A stretch of 64,000 nucleotides of DNA from Proruminimicrobium sp964487915 (lineage in GTDB: Bacteria > Elusimicrobiota > Endomicrobiia > Endomicrobiales > Endomicrobiaceae), in the NCBI GenBank assembly GCA_964487915.1, contig CAZASN010000002.1:1-64000 (forward strand), in the 5' to 3' direction. Position numbers and translations under genes: made by a program. Under the pieces are notes generated by a model, which was given only the letters and a program-made list of their open reading frames with translations, was not told where the DNA came from and did no database searches. This document shows, in pieces, positions 9,371 to 17,377 of the stretch (position 1 is its first letter; each line of letters starts with the position of its first letter).

Positions 9371-10294
9371 CTATTTTATTATCTTTGCTCCGTTACTTTC
9401 AAAATCCAAAATAAATTGTTTTACAGGTACGGTTTCTCTTTTCCATATTTTCGTCATAACAGCCAATACTTCTTTTGCTTTTTTATCGCCGCAAAACGCA
9501 ACCATTGACGGACCTGAACCGGACAAGCATGCTCCGTAAGCGCCGGCTTTTTCGGCGGCTTCTATTATTTCTTCCATGACGGGAATAAGTTTTGCCCTGT
9601 AAGGCTGGTGAAGTTTATCCTGCATCGCTTTTGACAGATTTGAAAAATCATTCGTGCAAAACGCCTTTGTTAAAAGAGCGATTCTTGAACAATTAAAAAC
9701 AACGTCTTTTCTGTCATATTTTAAAGGAAGAATATTCCTTGATCTTTCGGTAGCAAGTTCAAATCCCGGCGTACATACCACGACTTTCATTTTTTTTGCG
9801 ACCGGCAGTTTTTCCACGAAAAACTCATTTCCCGGACCCTGAACGGATATGCATATCCCTCCGTAAAAAGCCGGAACTATATTATCCGGATGGCTTTCAA
9901 GTCTGATGCCCAAATCAACCATTTCGCCGATTGACAGTTTATTGCCGCATATTTCGTTGGCTGCCATTATTCCGGCTGCTCTTGCAGCCGACGACGAGCC
10001 TAGCCCAGAACTTAAAGGGATATCGTTTTTTAATTTTATATTAAAATCGGATAATTTGTATTTGTCTCTTATATCCAAAAGTCCGAATACCGCATCCATA
10101 GCTTTCCATAAAATATTTTTTTCATTTTTTGGCAGTATGGTTTTGCCTTCGCCCAATATTGTAAACTTACCGGACGAATTTTTAGCCGGCGTAATTTCAA
10201 CTTCGTTATACATAGCAAGCGATGCCCCTAAAATATCAAAACCGGGGCCTAAATTCGCCGTCGTCGCAGGAACTTTTACTTTTACCTTTTTCAT
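9371..10294 (-). CDS. thrB: Homoserine kinase
   Basis: GHMP-family kinase that phosphorylates homoserine for threonine synthesis. Seen: KVPATTANLGPGFD at the N-terminus, the ATP-binding loop PLSSGLGSSSAARAAG near residue 95, and ACLSGSGPSMVAF near 270. The ATG at 10294 overlaps the thiC stop (ATGA) and has AAGGA upstream. An upstream in-frame start at 10336 would add a non-conserved leader inside thiC and is rejected. About 307 residues, usual for ThrB. It is coupled to thiC and followed by lysC. Confidence 0.94.
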   Translation of the reverse strand: MKKVKVKVPATTANLGPGFDILGASLAMYNEVEITPAKNSSGKFTILGEGKTILPKNEKNILWKAMDAVFGLLDIRDKYKLSDFNIKLKNDIPLSSGLGSSSAARAAGIMAANEICGNKLSIGEMVDLGIRLESHPDNIVPAFYGGICISVQGPGNEFFVEKLPVAKKMKVVVCTPGFELATERSRNILPLKYDRKDVVFNCSRIALLTKAFCTNDFSNLSKAMQDKLHQPYRAKLIPVMEEIIEAAEKAGAYGACLSGSGPSMVAFCGDKKAKEVLAVMTKIWKRETVPVKQFILDFESNGAKIIK

Positions 10295-11559
10295 AGTTCT
10301 TCCTTCATTGAACAGAATTCTCCGCACATTGTACAAACATCTTGTTGTTTTGGCAATAGTTTCGCTCTTTCTTTTTCAAACTTTTCAGGGTCTATTGAAA
10401 GCTCTTTCTGTTTATCCCAGTTTCTGTCTTTTCTGTATTTTGACATTTCAAAATCCTGTTCTTTTGCGCCTTTGACATTTTTAACTATATCTGCGGCATG
10501 GCCTGCTATTCTTGCAGCCATTACTCCGTCACGAACGTCCTGTTTGTCCGGAAGTCTTAAATGTTCGGCCGGAGTTACGTAACAGATAAAATCAACCCCG
10601 TAACTTGCCGCCATCGCGCCGCCGATTGCCGACGTAATGTGGTCATATCCGGGAGCGATATCGGTAACAAGCGGGCCTAAAAAATATAAAGGAGCGTTAT
10701 GCGCCAGTCTTTTTGCAAGCATCACGTTTGTTTCTATCTGGTTTAACGGAACATGTCCGGGTCCTTCTATCATTGTCTGAACGCCTGCTTTTCTTGCACG
10801 CAAAACAAGTTCGCCGAGCACCGATAACTCGGCAATCTGCGGACCGTCGGAAGCGTCGGCTGTGCAGCCGGGTCTGAATCCGTCGCCGAGACTCAGCGTA
10901 ACGTCATGTTTTTTCGCTATTTTTAAAAGTCTGTCGTACTGTTCGTAATAAGGATTTTCTTTTTTGTTTGCGTTTATCCACTTTACCAAAAAAGAACCTC
11001 CTCTGCTGACTACTCCGATGTGTCTGGGCTGCCTTGTTAAAACATCAACAGTCTGTTTTGTAATTCCGCAGTGGATAGTCATAAAATCAACGCCTTCTTC
11101 CGCCTGCTGTTCAATCACGTCAAACATAAATTCGCCGTCCATCTGAGATATTTTTTTGCCGTTTCTTACGGTTTCGCAGGCCACCTCATATATAGGAACC
11201 GTCCCGACGCAAACCGGACACCGCGCAAGAATTTCTTTTCTTATTGCTTTTAAATTGCCGCCGATTGATAAGTCCATAACGGCGTCGGCGCCTGCTTTTA
11301 CGGCAACTTCCATTTTTTCTACTTCTTCTTCAATGCTTATATGATCCGGAGACGTGCCGATATTGGCGTTTACTTTTGTTTTAAGCCCTTTGCCTACGGC
11401 GACGGCCCGTTTTAAAATTCTGTTTTTATTCTTTGGAATTACGATTGTTCCGTCGCAGATCCCTTTGATTATCTCATCCGTCGAAATTCCTTCGTATATA
11501 GAAACCTCTTTAATTTCACCGGTAACTATATTTTTTTCAGCATTTTCCATTAATGACAT
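10291..11559 (-). CDS. thiC: Phosphomethylpyrimidine synthase (HMP-P synthase)
   Basis: Radical SAM enzyme converting aminoimidazole ribotide to the thiamine pyrimidine. 422 residues, the short form without the long N-terminal domain of proteobacterial ThiC. Conserved blocks include GTVPIYEVACE, MTIHCGIT and EGPGHVPLNQIETN. The C-terminal cluster site reads CTMCGEFC, that is Cys-x2-Cys-x3-Cys, one residue tighter than the E. coli-type Cys-x2-Cys-x4-Cys. Its start overlaps the end of thiE by 23 bases and its stop overlaps thrB, so all three are coupled. An internal ATG at 11550 is an alternative start. Confidence 0.94.
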   Translation of the reverse strand: MSLMENAEKNIVTGEIKEVSIYEGISTDEIIKGICDGTIVIPKNKNRILKRAVAVGKGLKTKVNANIGTSPDHISIEEEVEKMEVAVKAGADAVMDLSIGGNLKAIRKEILARCPVCVGTVPIYEVACETVRNGKKISQMDGEFMFDVIEQQAEEGVDFMTIHCGITKQTVDVLTRQPRHIGVVSRGGSFLVKWINANKKENPYYEQYDRLLKIAKKHDVTLSLGDGFRPGCTADASDGPQIAELSVLGELVLRARKAGVQTMIEGPGHVPLNQIETNVMLAKRLAHNAPLYFLGPLVTDIAPGYDHITSAIGGAMAASYGVDFICYVTPAEHLRLPDKQDVRDGVMAARIAGHAADIVKNVKGAKEQDFEMSKYRKDRNWDKQKELSIDPEKFEKERAKLLPKQQDVCTMCGEFCSMKEEL

Positions 11560-12202
11560 CTTTTATTTTTTCCTTTTTTATTTCAGCCTGCATTATTAAA
11601 TTTTTAATATTTTGGGCTGATTTTTTTATATCTTTTGCTCCGCATACGGCCTGAACTACCGCAACGCCGTCCGCGCCTGCAAGAATAACTTCTTCTATAT
11701 TTGTTTCGTTTATTCCGCCTATCGCTATTAAAGGTATCTCTGTCCTGCTTTTGACTAAAGACAAAGCTTCAAGTCCTGTTGTATGAGCTTCCGGTTTTGT
11801 TCCGGTCGGATAAATGGCTCCGAATCCTATATAATCAATTTTTTGCTTCACGCAGTCCATAGCCTCCATGTAACTTGAAGCCGACAGTCCTATGATTCTT
11901 GAAGGACCCATAATTTGTCTTACATATTCTACAGGCAAATCGCTCTGTCCGACGTGTATTCCGTGAGCGTCGGCCGCATAAGCCACGTCAACGCTGTTAT
12001 TTAAAGTAAAATAGACATGGTGTCTTTTACAGATTCCTTTAAGTTTAAGCGACATTTCAAAAAGCTGTCTGTCTGACATTGTTTTATCCCGGAATTGTAT
12101 CATATCTGCGCCACCCGAGCACGCAAGCTCAACCTGCTCCTCATACGTAACGTCATGTCTGGGGCATGTAATACACAAAAGTTTTATTTTTTTCAATAAC
12201 AT
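11537..12202 (-). CDS. thiE: Thiamine-phosphate synthase
   Basis: Joins the pyrimidine and thiazole halves of thiamine. TIM-barrel of 221 residues with MIQFRDKTMSDRQL (near residue 34), GIHVGQSDLP (near 90), GFGAIYPTGTKPEA (near 130, phosphate/pyrophosphate loop) and a C-terminal Gly-rich IAIGGI. It is the first gene of the long minus-strand operon and has a good promoter just upstream. The partner thiM lies separately in this window at 36.0-36.8 kb. No TPP riboswitch precedes it. Confidence 0.93.
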   Translation of the reverse strand: MLLKKIKLLCITCPRHDVTYEEQVELACSGGADMIQFRDKTMSDRQLFEMSLKLKGICKRHHVYFTLNNSVDVAYAADAHGIHVGQSDLPVEYVRQIMGPSRIIGLSASSYMEAMDCVKQKIDYIGFGAIYPTGTKPEAHTTGLEALSLVKSRTEIPLIAIGGINETNIEEVILAGADGVAVVQAVCGAKDIKKSAQNIKNLIMQAEIKKEKIKDVINGKC

Positions 12203-12237
12203 TTTGAACCTTTTCCGGTATTAAAATATTAAAGCAG

Positions 12238-12266
12238 ATTATATCAACTGGGACTGTAAAAATCAA
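12238..12266 (-). promoter_or_regulatory. Sigma-70 promoter for the thiE operon
   Basis: On the minus strand TTGATT, 17 bases, TATAAT, ending about 36 bases before the thiE ATG. The leader is too short for a TPP riboswitch. It is the only clear promoter before the run thiE-thiC-thrB-lysC-TPR genes-cimA-TPR-ilvD. Confidence 0.6.
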
Positions 12267-12285
12267 GCATCTTATTTACCGGTTT

Positions 12286-12663
12286 CTATTCCAAATTCGT
12301 TATGGCGCCGCAATTATAAACATTGGAATATCCGAGCTTGACGAGTTTTTTGGCAGCTATAATGCTGCGGCTGCCGTTTTGGCAGTAAACTAAAATTTTG
12401 GTTTGTTTGTCAGGTATGAGCTGCTCCGCTTTTTCATTTATATCGGTATATGGGAGTGAAAGCGCCTCTTTTATATGACCGCCGGCGTATTCGGATTCGC
12501 TTCTTACGTCTAAAATTACAATGTTTTTTTCCGTTCTTATTATATCTTTTGATTCCGAAGAATAAACGGTTTTATATGATTCTTCCTGCTGAGAATAAAC
12601 GGAACGGCTTAAAATAAAAAATAACGAACAAGCAATGATTATGAAAAATATATTTATCTTCAT
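12286..12663 (-). CDS. Exported rhodanese-like protein
   Basis: Single rhodanese domain. The active loop CQNGSRS supplies the catalytic Cys that carries persulfide sulfur. Preceding it are VILDVRSESEYAGGHIKEAL (CH2A-like motif) and the conserved ending NVYNCGAI. An N-terminal hydrophobic segment INIFFIIIACSLFFIL predicts export or membrane tethering. I chose the ATG before KINIFF (12663), which gives a standard signal. An upstream ATG at 12699 adds 12 residues, and neither has a clear ribosome site. Periplasmic rhodaneses are usually of unknown substrate. Confidence 0.8.
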   Translation of the reverse strand: MKINIFFIIIACSLFFILSRSVYSQQEESYKTVYSSESKDIIRTEKNIVILDVRSESEYAGGHIKEALSLPYTDINEKAEQLIPDKQTKILVYCQNGSRSIIAAKKLVKLGYSNVYNCGAITNLE

Positions 12664-12718
12664 TTTAAATATGTTATATTTTTCAAATAAATAAAACAAT
12701 AATTTTCACCCGTAAAAA

Positions 12719-12752
12719 AAATCCAAAGAGTTTTTTCTCTTTGGATTTTTTC
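12719..12752 (-). terminator. Rho-independent terminator, possibly bidirectional
   Basis: Perfect 10-base stem ATCCAAAGAG / CTCTTTGGAT around a 6-base loop (12721-12746), with T-runs on both sides. On the minus strand it lies just after the stop of the GGGtGRT gene at 12771 and is followed by TTTTTTTT, so it should end that transcript before the rhodanese gene. Confidence 0.85.
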
Positions 12753-12770
12753 TTTGAATAAAATTTATAT

Positions 12771-13766
12771 TTACTTAGCCTGTTCTATAGCAACAGCAAC
12801 GGCAACCGACGCGCCTACCATCGGATTATTGCCCATTCCGATAAGACCCATCATTTCAACGTGAGCCGGCACCGACGAAGAACCTGCAAACTGCGCGTCG
12901 CCGTGCATTCTTCCCATAGTGTCGGTCATACCGTAAGATGCGGGACCTGCGGCCATATTGTCGGGATGAAGAGTTCTTCCCGTTCCGCCGCCTGAGGCTA
13001 CGGAGAAATATTTTTTCCCGTTTTCGCCCGCCCATTTTTTATAAGTACCGGCAACCGGATGCTGGAATCTTGTAGGATTTGTTGAATTTCCGGTAATGGA
13101 AACGTCAACCCCTTCTTTTATCATTATCGCTACGCCTTCGGAAACATCGTCCGCTCCGTAAACTTTAACTTTTGCTTTATCACCGTCTGAAAAAGAAGTT
13201 TCTTTTGTTATATTAAGTTTACCTGTCGCGTAATCATATTCTGTTTCAACATGTGTAAACCCGTTAATTCTTGAAATTACATAAGCGGCGTCTTTTCCGA
13301 GTCCGTTAAGAATAACTCTTAAAGCTTCTTTTCTTACTTTATTTGCCGTTCTTGCGATACCGATTGCGCCTTCTGCTGCGGCAAAAGATTCATGGCCTGC
13401 CAAAAAGCAGAAACATTTCGTTTCTTCTCTTAAAAGCATTGCCGCAAGATTACCGTGTCCGAGCCCTACAAGCCTCTGATCCGCAACTGAGCCGGGTATA
13501 CAGAAAGCCTGAAGTCCTATACCTATAAGTTCTGCCGCCTGAGCCGCCGTTTTTGCGCCTTTTTTTATGGCAATCGCCGCGCCTAACGTATAAGCCCAAA
13601 CTGCGTTTTCAAACGCTATTTTCTGAACGCCTTTTACTATTTCGTCAACATTTATGCCTTTCGCGTCGCATACCGCTTTTGCCTCTTCCAAATCTTTCAT
13701 TCCATATTCTTTAAGGCAAGCATTTATTTTATCTATTCTTCTTTCATAACCTTCAAATTTTACCAT
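12771..13766 (-). CDS. GGGtGRT family protein
   Basis: 331 residues with the diagnostic motif GGGTGRT (near residue 260), for which the family is named. The protein is soluble and glycine/alanine-rich, with no signal peptide. In anaerobes this family is nearly always next to a NifU-like scaffold, as here (the NifU-like gene is 12 bases upstream). That suggests the two form one Fe-S-related complex or enzyme. The biochemical role has not been established to my knowledge. GAGGAG precedes the ATG and a strong terminator follows the stop. Confidence 0.88.
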   Translation of the reverse strand: MVKFEGYERRIDKINACLKEYGMKDLEEAKAVCDAKGINVDEIVKGVQKIAFENAVWAYTLGAAIAIKKGAKTAAQAAELIGIGLQAFCIPGSVADQRLVGLGHGNLAAMLLREETKCFCFLAGHESFAAAEGAIGIARTANKVRKEALRVILNGLGKDAAYVISRINGFTHVETEYDYATGKLNITKETSFSDGDKAKVKVYGADDVSEGVAIMIKEGVDVSITGNSTNPTRFQHPVAGTYKKWAGENGKKYFSVASGGGTGRTLHPDNMAAGPASYGMTDTMGRMHGDAQFAGSSSVPAHVEMMGLIGMGNNPMVGASVAVAVAIEQAK

Positions 13767-13778
13767 GATAATACTCCT

Positions 13779-14477
13779 CTATTTATGTCTCGGATCTATT
13801 TTTGTTTCTGCTTCGGCAAATCTTCCGTAAGTGCCGACGTTTTTTTCAAAAGCCGTTTTAGGATCTGTCCCTTTGGCAATCTGTTCCATCATTTTCCCTA
13901 TATGGACATATTTATAACCGATTACTTCGGAATTTTTATCAAGCCCTATTTCCAAAACATAACCTTCGGCCATTTCAAGATAGCGTACGCCCTTTTCTTT
14001 TGTACTGTACATCGTGCCGACCTGCGATCTCAAGCCTTTTCCGAGGTCTTCAAGACCTGCGCCTATCGGAAGTCCGTTTTCCGAAAAAGCAGTCTGCGTT
14101 CTGCCGTAAACTATCTGCAAAAAAAGTTCTCTCATGGCAGTATTTATCGCATCGCATACCAAATCCGAATTTAAAGCTTCAAGAATTGTTTTTCCCGATA
14201 AAACTTCAGCAGCCATAGCCGCCGAATGCGTCATACCTGAACAGCCCAGAGTCTCAACAAGAGCTTCTTCAATTATTCCCTTTTTTACATTCAACGTAAG
14301 TTTGCAGGCGCCCTGCTGAGGAGCGCACCAGCCTACGCCGTGAGTCAAGCCGCTTATATCGGTAATTTCCTTTGCTTTTACCCATTTGCCTTCTTCGGGA
14401 ATAGGCGCCGGACCGTGTTTTGCGCCCTTTGCGACAACACACATGTGTTTTACTTCTTCCGAACAATTACAACTCAT
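13779..14477 (-). CDS. NifU-like iron-sulfur scaffold partner of GGGtGRT
   Basis: About 232 residues, Cys-rich: an N-terminal SCNCSEEVKHMC, then GWCAPQQGAC near residue 50 and LGCSGMTHSAAMAAE near 80. The latter resembles the cluster-binding and helix region of NifU/IscU proteins. A C-terminal extension of about 90 residues is not present in IscU. The ATG at 14477 has a very good site (AGAGGTGG) upstream; the longer frame to 14510 is only a leader. It is cotranscribed with the GGGtGRT gene. It probably holds or inserts an Fe-S cluster in that partner; this is inference from pairing. Confidence 0.8.
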   Translation of the reverse strand: MSCNCSEEVKHMCVVAKGAKHGPAPIPEEGKWVKAKEITDISGLTHGVGWCAPQQGACKLTLNVKKGIIEEALVETLGCSGMTHSAAMAAEVLSGKTILEALNSDLVCDAINTAMRELFLQIVYGRTQTAFSENGLPIGAGLEDLGKGLRSQVGTMYSTKEKGVRYLEMAEGYVLEIGLDKNSEVIGYKYVHIGKMMEQIAKGTDPKTAFEKNVGTYGRFAEAETKIDPRHK

Positions 14478-14536
14478 TTTGCCACCTCTATAACTTAATT
14501 TTATATTCAACCCGTATTTAAATTTAAAACAGAGTT

Positions 14537-14565
14537 ATTTTACTAAAATGTGTAATTATTGTAAA
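14537..14565 (-). promoter_or_regulatory. Promoter for the NifU-like/GGGtGRT pair
   Basis: On the minus strand TTTACA, 17 bases, TAAAAT (one mismatch in each box), ending about 60 bases before the ATG at 14477. It lies between the terminator of the next gene and this pair. Confidence 0.5.
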
Positions 14566-14601
14566 TAGATTATTGTAAACCATTTGCAAAATATTACGTA
14601 T

Positions 14602-14641
14602 AAAAAAAGAGAGACGGGTATATTAAACCCGTCTCTCTTTT
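14602..14641 (-). terminator. Rho-independent terminator of the large exported protein gene
   Basis: A 14-base stem AAAGAGAGACGGGT / ACCCGTCTCTCTTT with a 7-base loop (14606-14640). On the minus strand it is followed by a run of T. It sits 20 bases after the stop of the 840-residue protein gene. It is one of the strongest hairpins in the window. Confidence 0.9.
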
Positions 14642-14661
14642 GTACAAGCCAAAATCAAAAA

Positions 14662-17184
14662 CTAAAAATTAACCTCTATCTGGCCTTCTTTCAACTTTTT
14701 CAACTGGTCAAGTATCTGCTGGTCTTTTTCAGGAGGAGTAAATCCTGCCGCATCCATAAGAGCAGCCCACTGGGTTCTCCAATCCTGACCGGCTGCGCCT
14801 CGGGCTGCAATATCTTTCATGTTCTGGGCAGTATTATTCCTTACCCATTCAAGATTGCTTGACAGACCCGCGGCTATTTCGGTTTCTATCTTTTCTATTG
14901 CCGTCGGATCCAATACTACGCCGCCGCTGTAAGTAGTATCAACAGCCATAGTCATATTGCCGTTAATATCTTCTCTTACATTGCCCATAAATAATGCTCT
15001 CTGACCTGCTTTTGGAAGAGCTTCCTCTTTCATTTCAGTAACATCAACAAGTATGAGTTCTCCTGCCGCAGATTCAAAAGTATTGCCTCCGTTTTCACCT
15101 TCACCGTTAAGAACGCTTACCGTTGCGTCTTTTACAACTGCATATTTTGTTACATTTCCTTCTTCGTCAATTACGGTAAGATACCCGTCTTTAAATGTCT
15201 GATTTTTATCTTTAGGATTTACATATCCTTTTTCTTTGTCAAAAATAGATATTTGTTCGCCCGTTTTAGGATCGGTATATATTCCGTCTTTAACCGAACC
15301 CGGGTCCAAACCGAACAACTTTTCAATTTCCGCATCTGAAAGCTGAGGACCTGCCAACGTTCCGTCAACCGCCGGATCTATTCTTGCCGAAACGGTAGCC
15401 ACTGCGGCAATAAGATCTATGGCTTTGAATTTCATGTAAGACATACCTCTGTCGCATACGGTTGTTTCAACCTGAACTCCGTCTCGTCCCGAGATACTTA
15501 CAGTTGCCCCATGCGGATAGAATGTCCCGTTTATAGTTGTCCCGTTAGGAGCATAAACATTTGTAGTCGTGCTGGCAGTTATAGTCTTGAATGAAAGCGA
15601 CGCAACCTGTGAAACTCCGTTATCCATAGCTAAAAGCGTGGCTTTAAAATTAAGATAATCAGTATCCGTCGCACCTTCTTTCAAATTAAATATTGCTCTT
15701 AATGTAGTAACACTCGTAATCTGCGCAAGCGTGGAACCATATAGAGCAACATCCGTTATGGTAGGATGACTGTTGCGCCATTGGCCAAGTAATTCTTTAA
15801 CATTTGAACCGCCTGCAACTAAAATACTGCGGTATTCATTATATGTCTTTGAAGCCTGTTCGGCTGCCGCAAGAGCCGCGCTGCTAGGAGAAGTGTTATC
15901 GTCAAGCAAAGCTGCTGAAGCAGAACCTGATTCAAATCCTTCCGAAAAAAGCACTCTTCCGAATCTTACATATGTTCTTGTTTTAACTACTCCGTTATCA
16001 CCGTAAGATTCAGATATGGTATATCCGTTACCCAAATCTTCGGTTCTTCCGATAACCGTACCCTGTTGATTATAAGTTATTTTTACATTACCGGCATAAA
16101 TAGTATAGCTGCCGTCTTCTTTATTCGTTACTTTCGCAATGCTGCCGTCATTATTAAACTGCGTCGTCTGCGTTACTTTAAATCCGCCCGTACCGCTTTC
16201 GGCTTTAGCCTGCAGGTCTGCAATTGACATCCCTACAAGAGTACTAAAACTTGTAGAACTTGCGCTTACCGTGGTAGATGCCTGGAGATAATCATCATAT
16301 ATTTCAACCGTGTATTTCTCCGTCAACGTAATCGGTACGTTTCCGTTTCCATCCGCAGTCCCTGCTTTTGATTCATAATTAAGTCTGTAAACGGCATCAA
16401 GAAGCCCGTCGTTTTTCCCGTCTGCGTCATAAACGTATAATTCGGTTACTATTGCTTTACCGTCATCAGAACGGTCGGAAGACAATGTCGCCTGAGGTTT
16501 TCCGTATTCTGAAACAGTGCATGTTGAACCGCCTGAAGCCGTAAAACTCAAACTTATTGAATGGCTTACGCCTTTCTTTAATTCCGTAACCGCTTCGCTG
16601 AACCATGCCGATATAACCTGCTTACTCTGATCGCGTTTTTTTGTTCCGTCGGCCTGTGTTACCAGTTCGGAAACCGTCAAAGACGCCTCAGGAACACCAG
16701 CATTCAGCAAAAACTGATACAATTGCGCCATTTCTTTAAGTTCAGCTTCAGATTTTCCGGGAAAAGCTGCCGCTGTGAATTTTGCAAGAACATCATCAGA
16801 AACTTCAGTTTTTGATATTTCAGCCCAATCCGTTCCTGAAATATTTATGCTTGCCGGCGTCCATTTTCCGCTTGCATCATCAAAAACCAACATCGCTTTA
16901 ACCTGATTCATAGACATAAGCGTGATGTTTCTGTTAGCATCCATTGAACTTGTCATTATGCCCGCCACATAATTGAAAACTGCTGATAACTGGTAAATCG
17001 CCTGATTGGCTCCCGCCTGATCTCCTATACCCGTGCTTGAAGAACTTGCGCTTACCGTGTATTCGGGTAAATTTTGAGTAGCCATCGCCGATCCCCATTC
17101 GTTGTTTGTCGCATAAGCGTTTGAAAAACCAAGACCGATACTTAATACCATTGCCAAGACAAAAGAAACTGTTTTTTTGTTCAT
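14662..17184 (-). CDS. Large exported protein of unknown function
   Basis: 840 residues from the ATG at 17184, which has AGGAGG 9 bases upstream. A GTG 9 bases earlier overlaps that ribosome site and is rejected. A signal peptide (VSFVLAMVLSIGLGFSNAYA) is followed by a Ser/Thr/Gly/Ala-rich mature protein with many short beta-prone stretches (for example KYTVEIYDDYLQAS, GNVKITYNQQGTV, YLTVIDEEGNVTKYAV). It has very few cysteines and no membrane anchor or catalytic motif that I recognise. It is monocistronic with a good promoter and strong terminator, which fits an abundant surface or secreted protein. It could be an adhesin or envelope protein, but that is a guess. Confidence 0.8.
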   Translation of the reverse strand: MNKKTVSFVLAMVLSIGLGFSNAYATNNEWGSAMATQNLPEYTVSASSSSTGIGDQAGANQAIYQLSAVFNYVAGIMTSSMDANRNITLMSMNQVKAMLVFDDASGKWTPASINISGTDWAEISKTEVSDDVLAKFTAAAFPGKSEAELKEMAQLYQFLLNAGVPEASLTVSELVTQADGTKKRDQSKQVISAWFSEAVTELKKGVSHSISLSFTASGGSTCTVSEYGKPQATLSSDRSDDGKAIVTELYVYDADGKNDGLLDAVYRLNYESKAGTADGNGNVPITLTEKYTVEIYDDYLQASTTVSASSTSFSTLVGMSIADLQAKAESGTGGFKVTQTTQFNNDGSIAKVTNKEDGSYTIYAGNVKITYNQQGTVIGRTEDLGNGYTISESYGDNGVVKTRTYVRFGRVLFSEGFESGSASAALLDDNTSPSSAALAAAEQASKTYNEYRSILVAGGSNVKELLGQWRNSHPTITDVALYGSTLAQITSVTTLRAIFNLKEGATDTDYLNFKATLLAMDNGVSQVASLSFKTITASTTTNVYAPNGTTINGTFYPHGATVSISGRDGVQVETTVCDRGMSYMKFKAIDLIAAVATVSARIDPAVDGTLAGPQLSDAEIEKLFGLDPGSVKDGIYTDPKTGEQISIFDKEKGYVNPKDKNQTFKDGYLTVIDEEGNVTKYAVVKDATVSVLNGEGENGGNTFESAAGELILVDVTEMKEEALPKAGQRALFMGNVREDINGNMTMAVDTTYSGGVVLDPTAIEKIETEIAAGLSSNLEWVRNNTAQNMKDIAARGAAGQDWRTQWAALMDAAGFTPPEKDQQILDQLKKLKEGQIEVNF

Positions 17185-17322
17185 GGCTGCCACCTCCTGA
17201 ATTTATTTAACTCCCACTTCTTGCACTAATATTGTAGTTCTTTGCTTAAAAAAATTCTAGAACTTCTTGTGAAATTTTTGTGAATTTTTTACATTGTTTT
17301 TTTAAACATTTTTCACGTTTTA

Positions 17323-17351
17323 AGTATAGTTGATAATCAAAAAAATATCAA
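17323..17351 (-). promoter_or_regulatory. Promoter for the large exported protein
   Basis: On the minus strand TTGATA, 17 bases, TATACT. It predicts an unusually long leader of about 130 bases before the ATG at 17184. The spacer holds the small palindrome TTGATTATCAA. The promoter lies within 30 bases of the divergent TMTC-like gene. Confidence 0.5.
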
Positions 17352-17377
17352 TGTGTTTTTTACCCGCTTGAATAAAA

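Noticed and set aside
12203..12285. Possible TPP riboswitch before thiE-thiC
   Set aside because: The gap is only 83 bases, the leader after the promoter is about 35 bases, and the conserved CUGAGA and GAUAAUGCC-like elements are absent.
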